Source: Adiantum capillus-veneris
Lineage: Eukaryota > Streptophyta > Polypodiopsida > Polypodiales > Pteridaceae
DNA: 64,000 nucleotides
NCBI GenBank assembly: GCA_014529385.2
Contig: CM043969.1
Span: 12,546,648 to 12,610,647 of the forward strand
Direction: 5' to 3'
The notes under the pieces were generated by a model. That model was given only the letters and a program-made list of their open reading frames with translations. It was not told the DNA's origin and made no database searches. Position 1 is the first letter of the stretch; every line of letters begins with the position of its first letter. Positions 43,329 to 55,481 of this stretch are shown one piece after another. The position numbers and the translations under genes were made by a program.

Positions 43329-46291
43329 ATGAAAAGATCGGTTTCTACTTACATGATTTTTGTCAAAGAATCCACTAATGACGCTAATGTTTTATCAAAT
43401 GAAAGTGGTAGAAATAAAAAAGAGTTATACTTGTCTACTTTTCTAAATGGATTCCAAGACGTGTTCATCAATGATATCCCTATGGACTTACCTCCAAAAC
43501 GAGGAGATAATGATCATCGAATTGAGCTCCTACCAAGAAGCTCACCGCCTAATAGGCCTCCTTATCAAGTTTCCCAAGCTCAACAAGAGTATATCATGAG
43601 GAAAGTACAAGAATTGGTAGACATAGGGCGAGTCCTAGCTCTTCTCCCTTTTGTTATCCAATCCTTTTAGTGCAAAAGAAAGATGGTACATACCGCATGT
43701 GTGTGGACTATCGAGCGCTAAACCATATCACTATCAAAAACAAATTTCCCGTACCGTGGGTAAAAGATCTGTTTTATAAGCTACAAGGTTTGATCTATTT
43801 GACCTTAAAAGTGGCTATCATCAAATAAGGATAGTGAATGAAGATATCGTAAAGACCACGTTCCGTACAAAGTTTGGTCTTTATGAATATCTTGTCATGA
43901 CTTTTGGTTTGATAAATGCTCCATCCACATTCAATCATTTAATGGAGAAAATAATTTGACCCAACCGCAATTCACTAGGTTCTTTGATGATATCATCATC
44001 TACTCCAAGTCCTTGGATGAGCACAAGCAACATCTCCGGGTAATTTTTCAATCTTTGAGAGAGAACAAGCTTTTTATGAATAAAAAAAAGAGAGATTTTT
44101 TCCTTCAAGAGATTCAATACTTAGGTCATATTATCTCTCAAGATGGTATCCATATGGATCCATCAAAGTTGGAGGTAATAAAATCATGGCCTAATCCAAG
44201 GAATCTACATGAGCTAAGAAGCTTTATTGGTATGTGTGCATACTATAAACGCTTCATAGCCAAATTCTCTTAAATAGCAGGACCATTACATGACTTAACA
44301 AAGAAGAATGTTAAGTACTCATGGACTGCTAAAGAGAAAAATGCTTTTGATAAGCTTAAAGAAAAGATTACCTCTCAACCTGTGCTTACACTTTTGGACC
44401 TCTCAAAACCATTTGAGGTCCAATGTGATGCTTGTGGAGATTGCCTTAGAGCAATCTCCACACTTTCGGACCTCCCAAAACCATTTGAGGTCCAATGTGA
44501 TGCTTGTGGAGATTGCCTTAGAGCAATCTTTCTTCAAGAAGGGCATGCCATAGCATATGAGAGTCGAAGAATCAATATCGATGAGTGTATCTTGGGCATC
44601 TACGAAAAGGAGCTACTAGCTGTCCTACATGCCCTTGATACACGGAAGCACTACCTTTTGGGGACTCCATTCATCGTACGAACGGGTCACCAAAGTCTCA
44701 AGTACTTCATGACCCAAACCAAGCTTTCTTACAAACAAATGAGGTGGGAAAATTTTCTTTCACAATTTTATTTTCATATTGCTCACATTGCTGGTAAGCA
44801 CAATCAAGTGGCCAATGCACTTTCACAACGACCAAGAGTTAATGCGTTATCTATAGCAACTCACAATGACCTATCTTCTATGATAGATGAGTATGCTACT
44901 GACCTAACTTTAAAGACATAATGTCAACCCTTGGTTTGGGGAAGAAAGAAGAAACATTCACCTTGCAGGATGGTTATCTTCTCCATGGAAATAGGCTATG
45001 TGTTACCCACTCCCTTCGTGAGAAAGTCATGTATGAATCCCATGCTCCTCCCTATGTGGGGCATAGAGACATTCAACCTACTCTTCGAGGAGTAGAGACG
45101 TACTTCTATTGGCCTACTGTGAAAGTGAAAATACAAGAATATGTTTCAAAATGTGTGGTATGCCAAAAGACCAAGTATGATAGAGAGAAGAAACTTAGAT
45201 TACTCCAGCCATTGCCAATCCCTAATTCCCCATGGGAGAGTATATCCATGGATTTTATCTTTGGATCACCTAAGTCTATCCATGGGAATACAGGAATATG
45301 GACAACAATAGTGGACAAGTTTAGCAAGCAAGCACACTTTATTCTTGTCAAAAATACTATTAAGGCACACCAACTGGAAACTCTCTTCATATTAAATTTT
45401 CAAACACTATGGATTGCCAACATCCATTGTGTTAGATAGAGATCCTAGAATGACCAGTAATTTTTGAAAAGGTCTCTTTGAGAATCTAGGTACAAGATTG
45501 AATTTCCCTTCGGCCTACAGATGGCCAAAGTGAGATAGCCAATCTTACGATACCCGATCTACTAAAGACTTATGTTACAGAAGTAGATCAACACTCACAA
45601 TGGGAGAAGTACTTACCCCTCGTAAGAGTATGTGTACAATAATATTGTCCATACTACTACGAGCAAATCACCTTTTGAGATCATAGAGGGAAGATGTAGA
45701 AGTCCCTTGCTACTTAAAGTACATGGGAAGGTCTTCGCTGCTAATGAGTATAGACGTGACCTACAAGAATAATTTCAAAAGATTAAGGAGGCTATAGCCA
45801 TCTCTCAAAAAAGGCAAAAAGCAGTTGCTTACAAGCACGGAAGGGCCTTAACATTCAAAGAAAATGATTGGGTCTTACTTAAGTTTCCCAAGGCTCGATT
45901 GAGGCAAACGACGGGCAAAAATCCTACGGGCCATCAGAAGTATTATGCTACACTAGCCAAAAGATACTATGGTCCTTTGCAAATCTTGAATCCAATCAAC
46001 AACATGGATTATCAACTCAAGTTTCCCAACCATTGTCTCATACACAATGCTTTTCATGTGAGCCTACTTAAGCCCTACAAAGGAGACCCTCCAGAAATCG
46101 AAGACCAAGAAGAGGTGCTACAACCCGAAGCTATCCTTAGGCATGAAGACAAGGTACTACAAAAGGGCAAGATTATCCAATGGTATCTTATTAAGTTCAA
46201 AAATTATCCTTTTGAAGATGCTAGATGGATGCAAGGAACACAGCTTAAGGATAGCATGAACCTTGTCAATATGCTTACAATGCTACATTAG
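43329..46291 (+). pseudogene. Decayed Ty3/gypsy pol of element B (RT, RNase H, integrase, chromodomain-like end)
   Basis: RT: FQDVFINDIPMDLPP, a frame change near 43660, VQKKDGTYRMCVDYRALN, a frame change near 43790, [33 protein letters not shown] (FDD present, near 43980). RNase H (44390-44800) has its first catalytic block duplicated in tandem. Integrase: H..H and CVVCQ (45030-45170), SISMDFIFGSP (Asp), VLDRDPRM (Asp, after a frame change), then heavy decay to 45800. The end (45899-46291) has a FHVSLLKPY block and a chromodomain-like ILRHEDKVLQKGKIIQWYLIKF. No LTRs were identified. Its 3' side adjoins the truncated 5' LTR of A2. Confidence 0.82.
44389..44532 (+). repeat. 72-bp in-frame tandem duplication in B RNase H
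   Basis: 44389-44460 and 44461-44532 repeat with only a few substitutions (24 codons each). They duplicate KPFEVQCDACGDCLRAI, which holds the first catalytic Asp. The frame is kept through both copies. Confidence 0.9.
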
Positions 46292-46589
46292 AGTAAGAAA
46301 ATGTACATGTTTCTTTTAAATGATCAATATTTTTGTCTTATAAGACTAATTCTCTTTTTATTGTGCACAAATTTAAATAGTATGCATGCTTAGAATCATG
46401 TTTGTGATGCAAACATCACTCAAACACCAAGTAGAATTTGACACTCTACTTTGGGAGTATGAAATGGACTAAAGAGAAGACATGCTTATGGCAACTAACT
46501 CTCCCAAGCACCAAATGGACTAGTTATCCATTCTTGAATGATGTTGTAGGGTGAAAAGGGATCCTCTACCCACTAAGAAACGTAGACTA
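46292..46589. other. Junction between element B and A2
   Basis: About 300 bp after the B chromodomain-like end. It does not match the corresponding part of the A2 3' LTR and may be the B 3' non-coding region. Confidence 0.35.
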
Positions 46590-47152
46590 ATGACTTAGCC
46601 GTAAAATACACTTTCAATAACGTATAGTGTTTCTCTTTGGCCCAGAAAGGCTCAATGAAATACTTCTTTCATCGGATCCCATCATACTATCTCTTATAGA
46701 CTATAACTTTTCTTTTGATGTAAGCGTAGTTATCTTGCTATGAACCAAGAGGATTTGTATACACAATTAAACCCAATCACTAGACAAAATATATATATTA
46801 CGGTAAGCACAAAACTACAATTCCAAAGAATAATTCGTAGCCTATTTGGTCAGCCATGATTGAATGCCATTAACTCATCTATTAACCCTTTCATACTACC
46901 CATGATACGATATGACCATAGCCTTGACGTTTTCATCTTTGTGTTGTTTTGACACTCTCTTTTGTGTTCTTTCTTTGTGTGTGTGAGTGCAAGAGAGAAA
47001 AAGTGGGACTTCTTTGATTGCACTTCCTTTCAAACCCTAGTCTTCATGGCATCTATGGTTTAACTCCTTCATATAGTTTTTTGGAGTTCTCTCACAAACT
47101 CTCACAGCCATAAGCACGGTGCTTTCCTGGCAAGATCGCAAATTTCTCGACA
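46590..47152 (+). repeat. 5' LTR of A2 (last about 560 bp only)
   Basis: It matches the end of the 3' LTR (61045-61607) and ends TTTCTCGACA directly before the PBS region. The first about 1.4 kb of the LTR is missing. Confidence 0.85.
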
Positions 47153-47219
47153 TATTTTTGGTGAAACCGACGCGAAACTGCCAGGGTGAGAGTTTGTGGG
47201 TATGCATGGGTGATCATGT

Positions 47220-49097
47220 TGAGCAACAGGGTATGCATTTTGACCCAGCAACAATGCAAATGTTTCAAGCATTTTCAATGTTCATGCAACAACAACATGC
47301 TACTTGAAGAAGGGAGATTTCAGCAACAAAGGCCATACAAGCGGTCGTCAACGGAATGGATCAGTTCAATGGAAAAGATGTAACCAAGTACTTACGCGAG
47401 TATGTGAAGGAGATGGAGCTCCATCGTGTGTCAGAAGGTGAGATGATTCAAAGCTTTGAGTTAGTTTTTGCTCCAGAAGTTGTTGTTAGGGGAATTAAAG
47501 ATGGGCATGGGAGAAATTGGGAAGAACTCAAAGTAGCTTTAAAGGAGGAATATTTCATGGAGGACTCTGAGAGAGTGACCAAAAGGACATTATTAGAATG
47601 GGTAGTCCAAAGCAAGGACTATCAATAACAAAGCTACTTAGGGAATTTGAGCGGCGCTATGCACACCTCACAGGGGCAGAAAGGGCCACACTAGATGCAG
47701 AGAAGACAAATCTTTTCTTACAAGCTACAGGTAAAGAGTTTCAAGAAAATTTGGAGCTTCTTCTTGAAGATAAAGATGCTGAGCAAGGACTAAAGACCGA
47801 CTGGAATGAGGTTGAAGGTGCTATCTCACTGCTTGCCAAATGACAAAGAAGAAGGGACAAGATGGTAGTAAACACTACAAGTCCTTCCACCTCAACTTCT
47901 GACAAAATGGTAAAGCCTACTTTTATCGCTCCTAAGTTTGATGAGTCCATGCTAGATGAGCTTGTGAAGGGAATGCGTGACTTGAAGGTGAAGCTTGCAA
48001 AGCTTGAAGAAAAAGGCCAACCATCAGGGCCACTTCCTAGCCAAAGACAACAGCCCAAAGAAGGGTTTGTTAATAGATGTATTTGGTGTGATAGTACAGA
48101 CCATGTAAGAAGGGATTGTGATGATTTTAGTGATGCTTTGTCAAAAGATGTTGTCTTTTTTAAGGATGGTAAAATCCACTTAAGAGAGACAGGTCTACCC
48201 TTGAGAACTAACTTTGGGAAGGGGGGAATGCAAACCTTAGTTGAAGATATGGCAACTAACCGTGCCAGCTCTTCAGTTGAGGTAGCTACTTATGGAGTAA
48301 AAATTGAGCATTTTTGTGATAAAGAGGTGATTGACCATCATGGTCAAATTTGGCCAAATGTCATGCAATTAGCTAAAAAGGGGAAGTTTACAAAAGAGAT
48401 TCTACATGAAGCAGGTGATTGCATACGTCTAGAAACAGGATGGAATGATCCAGTGGACTCATTTTCAGTGCATGCCTACATTACAAAATGCCAACAAAAT
48501 GAGGCAATCGTAGAAGAGAAGCGCAGACGTGAGAATGCTGATGAAGGACCATCAAAAAGAGCTTCTAGAAGTGGGGGAAGAAGCGACTCAATGCCTTCTC
48601 AAACACCCTCAACACAAGGATCATCTCCACCTGAAGTACTCATGGAGGAGTCTACAACAGGAAAGAAGAAAGAGCCAACAAAAGGTAAGACAAAAGGCCC
48701 AACTTATAAACTACAATCTGATATTGAGGTTGCTACAGATTTAAAGAAAGTCTTGGAGGAAAAGATCTTGAATAGCAAGATTGAGTTTACTCTGGGAGAA
48801 GTTCTTGGCATTGCAAAGCGTGAATTCCATGAGGAGATCATTGAAATCATCAAGAGGAAGAGGCAAACCCTTGCTGAAGTTTCTCGTCCACAGGTTGAAG
48901 GGGAAACCTCGAAAACACAAGGGATGCAGCTACAAAATAAGGAGGATGATCTAGCTGTGGTAGGATGCTACCAATCTAGTGGGAGAGTGAAGCAAGTGCA
49001 TTTCTCAAATGATGATGAAGAAGTTGAAGATATTCCTAGGAGCTACTATTCACGAAGTCACTGGGCAAGGGCTACTACAGAAACTTTGGTCAAGGTA
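47220..49097 (+). pseudogene. A2 gag up to the CACTA insertion
   Basis: A Gln-rich start (47220-47310), then FNGKDVTKYLREYVKEMELHRV, a frame change near 47610, the gag core to 47840, TGA at 47841, then a long open part (47862-49097). This holds the zinc knuckle CIWCDSTDHVRRDC (CX2CX4HX4C, near 48080-48120) and a charged linker. The TGA stands exactly where A1 has Arg in VKRQMRVDKM, so a CGA to TGA change is likely. The frame runs unbroken to 49097, where the CACTA element begins. Confidence 0.85.
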
Positions 49098-49109
49098 CAC
49101 TACAAGAGG

Positions 49110-49390
49110 TTGTGTACTCTTGTGACGCTCTTAGCGACGGAAATACACTGGGTTTTTATAACCCCCGGCGTCGCTATAACCGTCGCTAAAAGCGTCGCTA
49201 CGAGAGCGTCGCTATCTGCGTCGCTATAGGCGTCGCTATAGCCGTCGCTATAGGCGTCGCTATATAGCGACGCTCATAGCGACGCCTATAGCGACGCAGA
49301 TAGCGACGCTCTCACAGAAGAGTATAGCGACGCATATAGCGACGCTACAGAGCCATAAATAGCGACGCTTATAGCGACGCCTGAGAGAAT
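49110..49390. repeat. Left subterminal repeat array of the CACTA element with a foldback
   Basis: About twenty copies of GCGTCGCTA or its complement. Units point right up to about 49262 and left afterwards, so 49203-49313 forms an inverted repeat with one extra unit in one arm. In En/Spm such motifs are binding sites for the TnpA protein. Confidence 0.9.
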
Positions 49391-49745
49391 ATTTTTTTGG
49401 TGGCAGGGCATTGAATGCCCTGCCACCCATCAACCATATTGTACTTGATTCACTTTTTTAAAAAAGTGCAAAGGTAAATAATAGACCCAAAATAGTCACC
49501 CACAAGACGCATTGTTTGCAAAATTGACAATTGTACACATCATAGACAAACTGAATTGATTGGCAAATGTAATAATGACAATTGTACAACATCATAGGTA
49601 TAAAGAATTGATTGGCAAAAGGAATTGCGGTGACAAATGTAATAATATACATGGTTCAAAAAGACGTATAAAATCCGTCTCATGATACATAAGCTATGAG
49701 AAACCCTAAACTAATGCTATCTAGCTACGGCTAAACTGACGTCGT

Positions 49746-51059
49746 CTAATCAGACGTCTCATCGCGTCCAAGCGGCGTATCTGTCGGATTCTGCAAAAAA
49801 AGACAATAAGACAGTTTTCAGTAAATATAAACATATAACGACATTTATAAAACAATACAAAAAATAAAAAAGAGTAAACCCTAATACTAACCATGCCTCC
49901 GCGAGAACTGAGAATGTCCATCAGGGCGTTTAAGCCCTTCCTGCCTGCGTACTCGCGCTCGTACGGTGTGGGATCACGTCCTGTCATCAACCACTGTCAA
50001 AACATACAAAGATTTCATTATGTTAGAACTAAAAAACTCATAAACCCTAAACTATCGAACATGCATAAAGAGCAATGTGAAAAGACTTACAAAATCGGCC
50101 TCAAATGATGCCCATCCACCGCTCCCCAAGTGGTGCGAGCTCCCTGCCTCTACTCGCGCTCTGGCTGCATCCTTTTGTTGCTTCCACTTGTCGGGATTCT
50201 CGCGCGCTGCTTTCTTCGCATTCTTCTAATCTTCTTTGGCCAGCCAATCTGGCCTATTCCACCCATTCTTGATTGCTTTTTGCACTTCGGAACGCTTGTG
50301 TTTGCAGTATTCGCGCATTCGAATCTTCATCAGGTCTTCATTAAAGCGCTGATCCCGTGTTGGAACGGGAAACTCATCATGAAGTATGCTGATGACTCTG
50401 TTTTTTAAATCACTTGGTACTTCACTCCATTTGTTTAGTATATAGTGTCTAAACAGCTGAGAGCAAAGACCACGCATGCGCGAGATCACCTTCTTGCCGT
50501 CATCATCCATGATGATGCCGCCGCTGATGTCGACGGAGTAAAGCAAGCCCTCTGGCCGGTGACGCGTGAACTTGGGTGTCCCGGCAGGGGTCTCTAGCAG
50601 CGTGTCGATGGGGGTACGGACGTCAGGTGTCTCCACCGACGTCTGGGCCCCGAAGCGAGGAGTGTCGAGTGGGGTGGCTCCTGGCGGAGTAGGTAGAGGT
50701 GTGTAGCTTCTAGGAATAGTCAGCCGTGCAAAACCTGGCGTAGATGGCGATGCTGTGGCTGGTGTGGGGGCGGGCAAAGAAGGGGAGGGTAAAGAGCCTC
50801 GTCGAACACGAGGCGGTGTGGAGGCATCGGTGGCGGAATCCCCACAACAACCGCCACCGCCACCACTAGAGCGCCGGTGTCTAGACGAGTGTGACGCTCG
50901 TCTCGTCGACGCCGAAGCTTCGGAGCGCGCCGAATGCTCCGAAAGAGAGGGAGATGCGGATGGTGTAGGAACGCGCGATGATGCGCCAGAGCGATGACGC
51001 TCCACGTACCACTGTCTCTGCTGCGGTGACAAAGAAGAAAGAAACTCCTCATCATCCAT
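49746..51059 (-). pseudogene. Second CACTA gene, tnpA/Transposase_24-like, with one TAG
   Basis: Start ATG at 51059 (MDDEEFLSSLSPQQRQWYVERHR), preceded by a possible 3' splice site (TTTAATGCAG). Then a long Ser/Pro/Thr-rich region with SPSTP and TP repeats, and the conserved part RHYILNKWSEVPSDLKNRVISIL..EF, as in plant Ptta/En/Spm proteins. TAG at 50226-50228 interrupts KED-KNAKKAARENPDKW. Exons 51059-50091, 49993-49892 and 49790-49746 join in frame (donors GTAAGT and GTTAGT; acceptors ending CAG) and end NPTDTPLGRDETSD. Known role of the family: binding the subterminal repeats. Confidence 0.8.
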
Positions 51060-51331
51060 ACCTGCATTAAACACATGAATATTTAAACTTAATATTGAAT
51101 GAATAGAGTAGACAATGACGCAAAGACCATTAAATACAATGACGTAATGACGCATATAAATACAATGACGCAATGAATCGAGTGGTAGAAGAGGCAAGTC
51201 GAAAACTCAGAATTTTCAATCAAAAGATGTGAGCGCGAGTAGAAAAGAGCGTTACACACCATGGAAGCTACTTAGAGAGCTAGAGCTTTTACAGCACGGA
51301 GCAAAATTGTTCAAATACAATATTTGTGGCT

Positions 51332-53735
51332 TTAAGAGATCTCTCTCTCATCCTCGCATAACTCAGCATAACTTCCTATATCTATATAGAGCTCTCCGTT
51401 TAAACACATATCCTCTGTTTCATTTTGTAGCTCCTCTGCATGCACCCCATATAGAGTAGTAGCATCTTGATGCTCGTCTGGCACCACCGCAGCGGCTTCT
51501 GATTGAGCATCTTCTCTGATCTCCTCCATCGATGTCGTTGTGATTGGCACATGGTAGCCTTCATACGTCCTTGCACTACGAGGGGCTACCTCTATGACGT
51601 ACCACCAGTTTGATGTAGACTTTGTAGGATGAAATACTACCTGCCAGAGCCACATAACTTACATGAGAGCTTTCAAGCACATAACTTGTAAAAGGGGGAT
51701 GTTAACTATTTATATACTTACTTGTTCACAATGCTCGGGTAGTACGAAAGTGTCTCTTAGGTCAGTCCATTTCTTAGTAGAATCCACCTCAAGAAAACCA
51801 GACTCTCCTCTACGCACAGTAGCGTTTCGACCCTCCATGATTATCTTGAACCATTGCACGTCGAACAAGTCGACAAAAAATCCTCTGTAATCGATCCTCA
51901 AAATCTCTTGCAGCGTGCCGAAGTAAGTGAGTTCCGCCACCACGGGATCTGCATCAGAGGAACGTCGTCGACTAGACTGTTCAAATTTTGCCATGATTCC
52001 ACAATCTTGAGTAAAACGCTTTTTGTCGATTCGTTCCACCCTAAAATGTCGACCTTTACACCATGCTGCTGTGTATGACTTATACTACAACGAACAAAGA
52101 TTATGAGTGGCCATTCAAACGTTTATAAATAAAGTCACTTGCTAGTCGTACATTACAAACTTACCTTGGTCGCGCAACCCCGAGAGTACTCCCACTCTTC
52201 TTCAGTCACTTCGTCACCGCATTGTTGTGCGCTTTTCAATTGGTTGTGCAACCATCTTAAGCTCATGAAGGTTGGTAGGCTCTCCAGAACCGCTGGATAG
52301 TGCATCGGTGGTCGTCTTCCCCGTCTCCACTCGATTCGTGCCCTTTGTCGCTCTTGCTTTGCATCCTCATATTGTGAAATCCACTTTTGCATCACTGGAT
52401 TGTGAAGCATGCAAAATCGGTTGATTTTAGCCTCTAGATCTTCCGTCATCTTCTTCTCAACACCGAGATTGCACATGACAATCCCAGATATGCGCTCATC
52501 ATCTATGGTTCGCCATAGCGTGTCCCGGGATTTATCAAATCCGTCTAGCCACTCTCCAATGTACACTAGGGACTCTGATACCAACCAACCTTCTGCCATG
52601 CTACCCTCCGGACGTGCCTTTTGACGCACATATCCCTTAAGCGTTTTCATGAAACGCTCTAAGAAGAACATCCATCTGGAATGAACTGTGCCAGCTATTT
52701 CCACCTCATCAACTATGTGAATAAGAAGATGCACCTGAATGGTTAGCATTGTAGTTGGAAAATGTTTCTCAAACATGCACACAAGCTCCGCAGCATTTAG
52801 TTTGGCCATGATGCTAGGGCGGCCATGGACTTACATTCGAAGAAATGCTTGATGCGAGGAAGCAAAGGAAAATGTCGCAAAACCTTTTGTGGAATTTTTG
52901 TCCCGTGGAGATCTACTCGATATCTTTCGGAATCACATTTCGGACACTTCTCCATGTCTGTGTATTCCCCTCTGAAAAGAATGCAGTCATTAGGACAAGC
53001 GTGGATAGAATTGTAATCCATCCCCAAGTTTCGCAAAATCTTTCTTGCTTCATCTCGGGAATCTGGCATCACATTGTCAGCTGGTAGAATGTGCTCTTTC
53101 AGCAATCTACACAACATAAAAATATGATACAGTCGTGTAAAAATCTATCAGATCATTATACATTTAGAGTTCTATTAAAGTAAACTAATTGTAATAGATC
53201 ACCTGAAAAGCGCTGTGACGCTAGTGTCACTCCATCCAAACTTTGCCTGTATGTTGAGAAGAACCAGGAGTGCTTTCAATCTAGACATACGTGCTCCATT
53301 ATACAATGATGTATCGGCTTCACTTTTCATATCATCATAGATAAGCCTTTCTGAATCCATGATCGTCTCGATCATTTCATCAATCTCGGGCTCAAACATT
53401 GTCTCGTTGGGAATGTGCTCTGCATGATCATCCCCCGAGCTGTCAGAGGCTACATCTTGTGGCCTCACATATGCTGCTTGACCAAAGCGCCTGCGAATAC
53501 GTCTATTGGGTTGCAAGATTGCTGCTTGTTGGCCAGCGTCAGAGTCCGACGAGTTATAATTGGCAACAACTCGATCTATAATAGATGGATCGAACTCGCC
53601 AAATTCGCGAACGTGCTGCAAAGAAACACGTCTTGTCCGTCGCACAGCATGCTTGCATTGATTACAAGGACATAAGACCCTCGTTGAGAGATAGGTGTTT
53701 CGGTTGGACGGTCCCACATCCTCGTCGCTACTCAT
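51332..53735 (-). pseudogene. TNP2/Transposase_21-type transposase (tnpD-like), catalytic core deleted
   Basis: Exons by splice sites and frame: 53735-53203, 53106-52165, 52084-51722, 51640-51332. The N-terminal part has CPCNQCKH and LYNGARMSRLKALLVLLNIQAKFGWSD; exon 2 continues with IHACPNDCILFRGEY and CPKCDSERY, classical TNP2 landmarks. At about 52800 the protein jumps from FPLLPRIKHFF to MFEKHFPTTMLTIQVHLLIHIV..RWMFFLERFMKTLKGYV, so several hundred residues with the catalytic acids are missing and the frame shifts. The C-terminal exons carry ELTYFGTLQEILRIDY and NWWYVIEV, the DUF4216-like region. All four intron borders are GT-AG. Confidence 0.9.
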
Positions 53736-53797
53736 AATGAGGATAAAAAACTTATAACCTAGACAACAAATTTAATATTCTATTGGCATTCTTCGTC

Positions 53798-53805
<8 letters not shown>

Positions 53806-53871
<66 letters not shown>
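53806..53871. repeat. (CT)n microsatellite inside the CACTA element
   Basis: Uninterrupted CT run of about 66 bases just upstream of the transposase start. Confidence 0.9.
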
Positions 53872-53873
<2 letters not shown>

Positions 53874-54177
53874 ACCTCACATTCTCTAGTCATGTCCAAT
53901 CCCCGCACACCTCGGTCTAGAGGTGCACGGAGATCAGAACCACCGGGTTATAATCTCGTCTTTATTGGTCAATACCTATATTTGTGGGTACAAGAAATCT
54001 AGACACCCACGTCTACATGATACTGCATGTAGTGGACAAAATCCCTTTGCCTCTTCTCTAGCTGTAGCACTTGACTTCATCTTAACATCTTTTCACAGTA
54101 GATCTTTTCACTGTTCGTCTAACTCTAAACCCTAAACCGTAAGTAATTCTTGCGTGGACTCGATCTAACGTAAATAA

Positions 54178-54545
54178 GCGTAAATCTAAATAAACGTAAA
54201 TCTAACTAAAAATAAAGCTAAATCTAATTTAACGTAAGTCTAATGACTAGAGGTTGTCTAGATGGTCATTGTGTCGGGGATGTAGTGACTCTTGCCGCCC
54301 TGAAGATCCACCTTCTTCCCTATCTTCTGAAGACATTTCACCAGTACTTTTGGATCGACGGAGCCCACCATGAGTGAAGGCAGCAATACCCTATATTCCA
54401 TTGAGGGCTTTCTTCACCCGCTTCATGCAGGCATCGCAGTCTATGGAGACCCGCATCTAATCTAATATAACGTAAATCTAAATCTAGCTTAAATAAACGT
54501 AAATCTAGTTAAAAATAAACCTAAATCTAATTTAATGTAAGTCTA
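54178..54545. repeat. Direct repeat of an AT-rich CGTAAATCTAA block
   Basis: Blocks at 54178-54243 and 54472-54545 share strings of CGTAAATCTA and AAAATAAASCTAAATCTAATTTAAYGTAAGTCTA. They lie in the 5' non-coding part of the CACTA element. Confidence 0.75.
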
Positions 54546-54810
54546 CATATAACCTAATCTTTAACGTCTTTTAAGATAGTTTCCTACGACGTTATAACTC
54601 TCTTCTTCCTGTGTGTGTGCGCTTGTGTGGATGTGTGTGCCAATAAAAAGAGATAAATGGTATAACCTTTCTATCACCCATGCCAAGTATGATAGATTGA
54701 TTATGCCATTTCTCTCTTGAATAATAGGTCTTCAGTTCAACTCCTCGTCGGCTAGATCTTTAGGTCTTTTAATTTTAATTAGTTTCCTACGACGCTCCCT
54801 TAGTTTCTCT

Positions 54811-55026
54811 TTCTTTCTCTCTCAATGTGTGTGCGTTTTTTTGGATCGTATGCATGTTTTCTTTCTCTTTTCCTCTCTCAATGTGTGTGTTTTTTGTTTA
54901 TGCATGTTCTCTCTCTCTTTTCCTCTCTCAATGCGTGCGTTTTTTGTTTATGCATGCTCTCTCTCTCTTTTTCTCTCTCAATGTGTGTGTGCATTCTTTG
55001 TTTATGTATGTGTGTGCGTTTTTGCA

Positions 55027-55084
<58 letters not shown>

Positions 55085-55202
55085 AACACTATGTGTGTGT
55101 GTGTATGTGTGTGTGTGAGAGAGAGAGCGAGGGAGAGAGAAAGAGGGGAAGGGAACATGAGAATGAGGAGAGGGAAGGAGCATACCTGGCTCTCCTTCCT
55201 CT

Positions 55203-55246
<44 letters not shown>

Positions 55247-55290
55247 GAAAAAGAGAGAGAGAGAGAGAGAGAGAGTGAGGGAGAGCGTTA
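54811..55290. repeat. Tandem 50-56-bp units followed by CT, GT and GA runs
   Basis: Four units containing CTCTCTCAATGYGTGYG and TTTGTTTATGCATG at about 54811, 54867, 54917 and 54967, then (CT)n to 55081, (GT)n at 55205-55241 and (GA)n at 55252-55275. The frames here encode only low-complexity peptides. Confidence 0.85.
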
Positions 55291-55375
55291 CCTGCTCTTT
55301 GCTTGAGGGCGCCGAAAAACTCAGATCTGAGATCTGAGTTTTTGGGCGCGCTCGGTTATTTTTTTTACCCCAGCT

Positions 55376-55481
55376 GGCGTCGCTATGAGCGTCGCTATAA
55401 GCGTCGCTATGAGCGTCGCAAATTTCTTTGTAAATTTGCGACGCTCATAGCGACGCTTATAGCGACGCTCATAGCGACGCC
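55376..55481. repeat. Right subterminal array of the CACTA element: perfect 50-bp inverted repeat
   Basis: Arms 55376-55425 and 55432-55481 are perfect reverse complements with a 6-base loop (CTTTGT). Each holds four GCGTCGC units. Two more units follow at 55499-55521. Confidence 0.93.

Larger units (their letters stand above)
53740..55375. other. 5' non-coding region of the CACTA element
   Basis: Apart from the repeats listed separately I see no coding exon. If the transposase has an upstream exon or a promoter it lies here, but I cannot place it. Confidence 0.5.

Noticed and set aside
54825-55306. Overlapping frames of 97-159 codons in three phases
   Set aside because: All arise from CT, GT and GA repeats inside the CACTA element; all three frames are open because of the repeat, not selection.
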